Assembly: GCA_017940955.1 (NCBI GenBank)
Contig: JAGAXP010000016.1
Span: 1-28,947 of the forward strand
Length of the DNA stretch: 28,947 nucleotides
Direction of reading: 5' to 3'
DNA from: Oribacterium sp.
Lineage (GTDB): Bacteria > Bacillota_A > Clostridia > Lachnospirales > Lachnospiraceae
Below the pieces are notes generated by a model. It made no database searches and had not been told where the DNA came from. It saw only the letters and a program-made list of their open reading frames with translations. Shown in pieces: positions 23,807 through 28,947 of the stretch; the stretch's first letter is position 1; each line of letters begins with the position of its first letter. Position numbers and translations under genes: made by a program.

Positions 23807-24478
23807 TCAGCCTGCCAGCAGGATCATCACACCATAGTGGCACATGGAGCCGGCGATGACGAAGCAGTGGAATATCTCATGATTTCTGAAATACTTAGGG
23901 AATCGCTCAAATACAGGAAGCTTAAGTGCATATATGATGCCGCCGATGGTGTAGATCACACCTCCCCAGAAAAGCAGAGAAAACTCAGCATCCGTAAGAG
24001 AAGCCCTTATCTTCATGATGGCAGTGACACATAACCAGCCGAGAGCAATATAAATGAGAGCATTGAGCCACTTAGGAGTATGGATATAGATAATGTTTAC
24101 GGCCATACCTATTGCTGACAAAATCCATACAACCAGAAGCAGCAGCCAGCCCGTCCTGTCCCCGAGAGCTATGGCGCAAATGGGGGTGTAGCTTCCGGCG
24201 ATGAGCATATAGATCATCATATGGTCGATCTTCTTCAAGGTGTCATTAACCTTCGGTGATATATCTATAAGATGATAGGTGGAGCTTGCGGCATAAAGAA
24301 GAACAATGCTCAATGCAAAAATACCGAAAGCAAGTATGCGCTCCGGACTCGGATGCTGTGCCACCCTGTAAAAAAGCGGAATTGCAGCAATTATGGAAAG
24401 AATCATTGCAACATAATGTGTAAAGAAACTGCCCGGATCCTTGATCTTAAGCAGTAAAGAATTTCCCTTCGTAAACAT
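23807..24478 (-). CDS. Hemolysin III / PAQR family membrane protein
   Basis: The frame opens at 24493, but the upstream ATG is part of ATGGAGGAGG, which is the ribosome binding site for the ATG at 24478; this start gives 223 residues. Seven membrane helices are predicted. The conserved PAQR/HlyIII metal-site residues are present: SSTYH near helix 2, D in KKIDHMMIYMLIAGSYTP, and the C-terminal HEIFHCFVIAGSMCHY with two spaced histidines. The name is historical; bacterial members are putative membrane hydrolases of unclear role, and toxin activity should not be assumed. Single-gene unit. Confidence 0.92.
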   Translation of the reverse strand: MFTKGNSLLLKIKDPGSFFTHYVAMILSIIAAIPLFYRVAQHPSPERILAFGIFALSIVLLYAASSTYHLIDISPKVNDTLKKIDHMMIYMLIAGSYTPICAIALGDRTGWLLLLVVWILSAIGMAVNIIYIHTPKWLNALIYIALGWLCVTAIMKIRASLTDAEFSLLFWGGVIYTIGGIIYALKLPVFERFPKYFRNHEIFHCFVIAGSMCHYGVMILLAG

Positions 24479-24717
24479 AAATACCTCCTCCATAAAAACT
24501 GATTTTCACTTTTATATATGATCTGCAGACGAATAATATATCCGACTGAGATATTGGCTCTACGTGATGTAGTTTTCATTACTACATACAATTATATCAA
24601 GAATTTGAAATATTGCAACTACGAGAGCCTATTATACACAGCTTTAGAAATATTGGAAGTAGTATTCCAAATATTTAGAAATAATAATTTGTTTATTGAA
24701 AGGGATATAATAAGGCA

Positions 24718-24750
24718 GCCGGAGCCGGAGGGCTGCCCTCCTGTTCCGGC
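24718..24750 (-). terminator. Hairpin at the purL 3' end
   Basis: GCCGGA pairs with TCCGGC at the ends and GGAGGG with CCCTCC inside. It is ten bases after the purL stop. No T tract follows on the minus strand, so it is a weak intrinsic terminator at best. Confidence 0.45.
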
Positions 24751-24759
24751 GTCTGTTTG

Positions 24760-27700
24760 TTATTCGAAATATTCCTTAGCAGCCTTGAAAAGTCCCATAT
24801 CGTAGTTTCCGGGTACATTCTTGTAGAGGCTGTGCCCCCATCTCTCGGCATGTCCCATCTTACCCAGCACTCTTCCGTCAGGTGAGGTGATACCCTCAAC
24901 CGCATAGTAAGAGCCGTTGGGGTTGTACTGGATGTCCATAGTCGGGTGGCCACTGAGATCCACGTACTGAGTTGCGATCTGACCGTTTTCAACAAGCTTT
25001 TTGAAAAGCTCCGGCTCGCAGATGAAACGTCCTTCACCGTGTGAAACCGGCACACTGTAGATATCGCCCGGTTCAGAATCAGAAAGCCATGGAGACATAT
25101 TGGAAGCGACTCTTACATTAACGATCTTTGACTGGTGACGGCTTATTGTATTGAAGGTAAGAGTCGGACAATGCTCATCTGTATCTCTTATCTCACCAAA
25201 GGGCACAAGACCAAGCTTTATAAGTGCCTGGAAACCATTGCAGATACCAAGCATGAGACCGTCTCGCTTTGTGAGCATATCCATGGTTGCTGTTTTTACT
25301 GCTTCATTTCTGAAGAAAGAGGTAATGAACTTGGCGGAACCATCCGGCTCATCTCCGCCTGAGAAACCGCCAGGGATAAAGATAAGCTGTGACTCTTCGA
25401 TACGCTTTGCAACTTCATTGACAGACTCTGCGATATCCTGCTTTGTCATGTTTCTGACTACAACTATCTCAGGCTCAAGACCTGCATCAGCCATAGCCTT
25501 TGCGGAATCGTATTCACAGTTGTTGCCAGGGAACACAGGGATAAGAACCTTCGGCTTTGCAACCGATACAGCAGGTGCAACCCAGTTCTCTTCTGTGTAA
25601 TCAGCTATTGTAACATTAGCCTCTTCCGGCTCTGCGTCCTTATCAAGATTCATGTTGCACTTAAATACCTTCTCAAGCTTATCCTCGTAAGCCTCACAAA
25701 GGTCTGAAAGCTTCAGAACCTCGTCATTGTAACGGATCTCCGAATCTTCTGTTGTCTCACCGAGGTCAGCAACTATGATGCCCTTATCCTTAAGCTCAGA
25801 TGCTGCATAAATCTCATCAAGAGTAGACTTCTCATTAAGCTCAAGGATGAAGCTTCCGTACAGATATCCGAAGATATCCTGAACAGAAAGGCTCGGTGCA
25901 AATGTAAAGCCGAAAGCATTACCCATGCACTGCTTGAGAACTGCTTCAGCTGCGCCTCCGTAAGTCGGTGTGTAAATGGAAGCAAGCTTTCCGTCTGTCA
26001 CGAGCTTATGAACATAGTCGAAAAGTGTAAGGAGACTTTCCTTTGTGGGAAGCTCATTTCTGTACTCAGGCTTCAGCCATAGTACCTTGTGGTTCGCACC
26101 CTTGAATTCAGGACTTGTGATGTACTTCGCATCCTCTGTTGTGATGGCGAAGGAAACAAGTGTTGGAGGAACATCCAGCTTCTCAAAGGTTCCGGACATG
26201 GAATCCTTACCGCCGATGGCAGCGATGCCGAGATCAAGCTGTGCGTCAAATGCACCGAGCAGAGCCTCCAGCGGCTGTCCCCAGCGTGCGCTGTCATGAC
26301 CCGGCTTTCCGAAGTACTCCTGGAAAGTAAGGTAAGTGTCCTCGAAGCCGGCACCTGCTGCGATAAGCTTTGCCGCAGACTCAACTACTGCAAGATATGC
26401 ACCCTTATAGCAGTTCTTCTCAGTGATGAAAGGATTGTAGCCGTAAGCCATAACCGAAGTGTCATCTGTGTGACCCTTCTCAACGGATATCTTTGCGGCC
26501 ATTGCCTGTATAGGTGTACGCTGATGCTTTCCGCCGAAGGGCATCAGTACTGTTCCGGCGCCGATGGTGGAGTCGAAACGCTCGCTGAGACCTCTCTTTG
26601 AGCAGACATTGAGATCCTCTGAAAGAGCTGTCATGTTCTCGCTGAAGCTGCCCTTGACTTCGCGGTAAATGCTTTTGCCGGCAGCAGCCTTGACTGTAAT
26701 GTGCTTCTCTGCACCGTTTGAGTTAAGGAAGTCACGGGACAGATTGATAATGTCTTTGCCGTTCCAGTGTGCGATAAGTCTGTTTGTATCTGTAACTGTA
26801 GCCACATGGGTAGCTTCAAGATTTTCCTCGTGAGCAAGCTCCATGAAACGGTTCATATCCTTTTGTTCAACAACTACAGCCATTCTTTCCTGTGACTCTG
26901 AGATGGCAAGCTCTGTTCCGTCGAGACCTTCATATTTCTTGGGAACCTTGTTGAGGTCAATGTCCAGGCCGTCAGCCAGCTCGCCGATGGCAACGGAAAC
27001 TCCGCCGGCACCGAAATCGTTGCAGCGCTTGATAAGTCTTGAAGCCTCTGCATTACGGAAAAGACGCTGAAGCTTTCGCTCTTCGGGAGCATTACCCTTC
27101 TGAACCTCTGCGCCATCCTTCTCAAGGGACTCAACATTATGTGACTTGGAAGAACCGGTTGCACCGCCGATACCGTCGCGGCCTGTACGACCGCCTAGGA
27201 GAATGACTACGTCCCCGGCAGCAGGCACTTCGCGGCGGACATTCTCTGCCGGAGCGGCTGCAACGACTGCACCAATCTCCATGCGCTTTGCGGCATAGCC
27301 CGGATGATAGAGCTCGTCAACCAGGCCTGTTGCAAGACCGATCTGGTTACCGTAGCTTGAGTAACCGTCGGCAGCTGTGGTAACAAGCTTTCTCTGAGGA
27401 AGTTTTCCTGTCATGGTATCCTTAACAGAAACTGTTGGATCGGCAGCACCGGTCACGCGCATTGCCTGATATACATAGGATCTTCCTGAAAGAGGATCAC
27501 GGATAGCACCGCCGATACAGGTTGCGGCACCACCGAAGGGCTCGATCTCGGTAGGATGATTGTGGGTCTCGTTCTTGAAAAGAAGGAGCCAGTCCTGAGC
27601 CTCGCCGTCAACATTAACCTTGATCTTAACGGTGCAGGCATTGATCTCCTCAGACTCATCAAGCTTAGGAAGCTTCCCTTCCTTCTTGAGAACCTTGGCA

Positions 27701-28512
27701 GCAAGAGTTCCGATGTCCATAAGGTTGATGGGCTTTGTGCGGTTAAGCTCCTTGCGGGAATTAATGTAACGCTCCCAGGAAGCCTTGAGCTGCTCATCTT
27801 CAAAGGAAACATCATCTATGGTTGTAAGGAAGGTTGTATGACGGCAATGATCTGACCAGTAGGTATCGATCATGCGGATCTCAGTGATGGAAGGATCACG
27901 ATCCTCTGTTTTGAAATAATTCTGGCAGAACTTAAGGTCATCCAGGTCCATTGCCAGTCCCATATCCTTCAGGATATCCTTGAGCTTATCCTCGGAAGCT
28001 GCGATAAAGCCGTTCAAGGTATCAACAGACTCAGGGATATCATACTTGACATCGAGAGTGTCGAAGGTTTCGAGGGAAGCCTCTCTTGCCTCCACAGGGT
28101 TGATGACATACTTCTTGATGTCGGCGATCTCCTGATCTGTGAGGTTTCCGTAGAGAAGGTAAACCTTGGCGGAACGAACCTTTGGACGGTCTCCGGTTGT
28201 AAGGATCTGTATGCACTGGGCAGCTGAGTCGGCTCTCTGGTCGAACTGTCCCGGAAGGAACTCTACAGCAAAAACATAGGCATCCTTATGGTCGGGAAGC
28301 TCTGCGTAAACATTATCAAGCTGAGGCTCACTGAGAACCAGACTTGTAGCCTTTTCAAATGTTTCTTTATCCAGTCCCTCAACATCGTAACGATTCAGAA
28401 GACGTACGTCTGTGAGATTCTTAATGAGTAGTATGTGGCGGATGTCATGGCGAAGTCCCTGGGCCTCGTGACGAAGACCGTCTTTTTTCTCAACATAAAC
28501 TCGATTTACCAT
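24760..28512 (-). CDS. purL: Phosphoribosylformylglycinamidine synthase, single-chain
   Basis: The 1250-residue enzyme converts FGAR, glutamine and ATP to FGAM in purine synthesis. The N-terminal part holds the linker and the tandem AIRS-type ATP-binding halves (FKNETHNHPTEIEPFGGAATCIGGAIRD is the signature of the first). The C-terminal part, from about 985 (KVLIPVFPGNNCEYDSA), is a fused class I glutaminase with nucleophile C1091 in GICNGFQ and the H1221/E1223 pair in GHAER. Length and sequence fit the clostridial fused type rather than the Bacillus PurS/PurQ/PurL set, so no separate purS or purQ is needed. AAGGAG precedes the ATG. No other pur gene is in the window. Confidence 0.97.
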   Translation of the reverse strand: MVNRVYVEKKDGLRHEAQGLRHDIRHILLIKNLTDVRLLNRYDVEGLDKETFEKATSLVLSEPQLDNVYAELPDHKDAYVFAVEFLPGQFDQRADSAAQCIQILTTGDRPKVRSAKVYLLYGNLTDQEIADIKKYVINPVEAREASLETFDTLDVKYDIPESVDTLNGFIAASEDKLKDILKDMGLAMDLDDLKFCQNYFKTEDRDPSITEIRMIDTYWSDHCRHTTFLTTIDDVSFEDEQLKASWERYINSRKELNRTKPINLMDIGTLAAKVLKKEGKLPKLDESEEINACTVKIKVNVDGEAQDWLLLFKNETHNHPTEIEPFGGAATCIGGAIRDPLSGRSYVYQAMRVTGAADPTVSVKDTMTGKLPQRKLVTTAADGYSSYGNQIGLATGLVDELYHPGYAAKRMEIGAVVAAAPAENVRREVPAAGDVVILLGGRTGRDGIGGATGSSKSHNVESLEKDGAEVQKGNAPEERKLQRLFRNAEASRLIKRCNDFGAGGVSVAIGELADGLDIDLNKVPKKYEGLDGTELAISESQERMAVVVEQKDMNRFMELAHEENLEATHVATVTDTNRLIAHWNGKDIINLSRDFLNSNGAEKHITVKAAAGKSIYREVKGSFSENMTALSEDLNVCSKRGLSERFDSTIGAGTVLMPFGGKHQRTPIQAMAAKISVEKGHTDDTSVMAYGYNPFITEKNCYKGAYLAVVESAAKLIAAGAGFEDTYLTFQEYFGKPGHDSARWGQPLEALLGAFDAQLDLGIAAIGGKDSMSGTFEKLDVPPTLVSFAITTEDAKYITSPEFKGANHKVLWLKPEYRNELPTKESLLTLFDYVHKLVTDGKLASIYTPTYGGAAEAVLKQCMGNAFGFTFAPSLSVQDIFGYLYGSFILELNEKSTLDEIYAASELKDKGIIVADLGETTEDSEIRYNDEVLKLSDLCEAYEDKLEKVFKCNMNLDKDAEPEEANVTIADYTEENWVAPAVSVAKPKVLIPVFPGNNCEYDSAKAMADAGLEPEIVVVRNMTKQDIAESVNEVAKRIEESQLIFIPGGFSGGDEPDGSAKFITSFFRNEAVKTATMDMLTKRDGLMLGICNGFQALIKLGLVPFGEIRDTDEHCPTLTFNTISRHQSKIVNVRVASNMSPWLSDSEPGDIYSVPVSHGEGRFICEPELFKKLVENGQIATQYVDLSGHPTMDIQYNPNGSYYAVEGITSPDGRVLGKMGHAERWGHSLYKNVPGNYDMGLFKAAKEYFE

Positions 28513-28575
28513 TTGTTTCTCCTTATCTGTGTGTGATATCTGTATGTGATACCGTCCGGAAAATGTTAACTATCC

Positions 28576-28604
28576 AGTATATCGAATAATTAGTAACCGG
28601 TCCA
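28576..28604 (-). promoter_or_regulatory. Likely promoter of purL
   Basis: On the minus strand TGGACC (28599-28604) and TATACT (28576-28581) are 17 bp apart, about 65 bases before the start codon. The boxes match consensus at four and five of six positions. I do not recognise a purine riboswitch in the leader. Confidence 0.5.
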
Positions 28605-28645
28605 TAGCACATTGTTCAATTGATGTATAAAAGCGCCTTCAATGG

Positions 28646-28660
28646 TAACAGTTCAGCCGG
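28646..28660. repeat. Partial REP-like arm
   Basis: TAACAGTTCAGCCGG matches the arm of the hairpin at 23692-23709 in 14 of 15 bases, but no inverted partner follows. It looks like a decayed or half copy between the purL promoter and the right repeat array. Confidence 0.5.
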
Positions 28661-28700
28661 AGCACGAGTTACATAGCAGGAACGATTATTGCCTTTTGAT

Positions 28701-28945
28701 TGACTTAATTTCTATATGGCATCATCTGAGTCATGTGATGATCTGTGTGTGAATGACTTAAGTACTGGTTTCCGTTATCTGAGTCAACTTTTTTTGAATT
28801 CCTGTTTGACCGCAATTTAAAATAATCCTAAATGGGTCAAACATGTAGTTGTGAATCATTGACTTAAACATAGTTTTTACGTTAATGAGTCAATCGAGTC
28901 CTTTTTCTGATATGACCTAAAATTGCATTATGGGACATTAGGTCA
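28701..28945. repeat. Right array of 33-bp TGAC-N25-GTCA elements at 53-bp period
   Basis: Five complete elements are seen at 28701-28733, 28754-28786, 28807-28839, 28860-28892 and 28913-28945. Each is exactly 33 bp and each gap is exactly 20 bp, the same geometry as at 1-188. The base pair inside the invariant ends is T-A, T-A, C-G, T-A and C-G in order. Position 8 of every element is A. The element 28807-28839 is identical to 103-135, and 28754-28786 differs from the visible part of the first left element by one base. The array ends two bases before the window edge and may continue. It lies upstream of purL, beyond its promoter. Confidence 0.92.
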
Positions 28946-28947
28946 AA

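Noticed and set aside
23807..24493. Toxin (hemolysin) function for the HlyIII protein
   Set aside because: The sequence shows only a seven-helix PAQR-type membrane protein; the name alone does not support cytolytic activity.
28701..28945. CRISPR array
   Set aside because: Regular spacing suggested it, but only four to five terminal bases of each unit are constant. There is no 25-40-bp conserved repeat, and no cas gene is in the window.

Overview
The window looks like chromosomal DNA of a low-to-medium GC Clostridia, most likely family Lachnospiraceae (Butyrivibrio/Pseudobutyrivibrio-like). Reasons: strong GGAGG ribosome binding sites, AT-rich intergenic DNA, the clostridial gene order rnfC-D-G-E-A-B, a single-chain PurL with fused glutaminase, a glmS ribozyme in front of glmS, and a spirochaete/Bacteroidetes-style V-ATPase operon containing a DUF2764 gene. 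No phage, transposase or plasmid gene is visible. The genus is an inference.

Layout, left to right: a 53-bp-periodic palindromic repeat array (1-188); tRNA-Ser(CGA) on +; then everything else on the minus strand: a PAS/GGDEF-like/EAL c-di-GMP phosphodiesterase (494-2254); tRNA-Leu(TAA); a seven-gene V-type ATPase operon read E, DUF2764, A, B, D, I, K (9876 down to 2774); the six-gene Rnf operon rnfCDGEAB (15550 down to 10328); glmS behind a glmS ribozyme (16040-18206); a DUF4349 lipoprotein; an ECF-like sigma factor with overlapping anti-sigma gene; a secreted/anchored protein with four FMN-binding domains; a hemolysin III family membrane protein; and purL. A second copy of the 53-bp-periodic array (28701-28945) lies upstream of purL and runs to the window edge.

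How the genes fit: Rnf couples ferredoxin:NAD+ oxidoreduction to ion export, and the adjacent V-ATPase can use or rebuild that ion gradient. The rotor subunit K carries residues that match Na+ ligands of the Enterococcus NtpK ring, so a Na+ circuit is a reasonable inference. RnfD, RnfG and the four-domain FMN protein together carry six predicted covalent FMN-threonine sites, pointing to extracytoplasmic flavin-based electron transfer; the flavin transferase ApbE is not in the window.

The least explained signal is the pair of arrays. Nine units follow one rule: a 33-bp element TGAC-N25-GTCA, then exactly 20 bp, then the next element, giving a strict 53-bp period. The base pair next to the invariant ends changes compensatorily (T-A or C-G) in every complete unit. 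The interiors are mostly different, but one unit is identical between the two arrays. I do not recognise this element from any named family. Other intergenic structure includes REP-like GGGGACGG hairpins and a roughly 160-nt nested hairpin between the DUF4349 gene and glmS.
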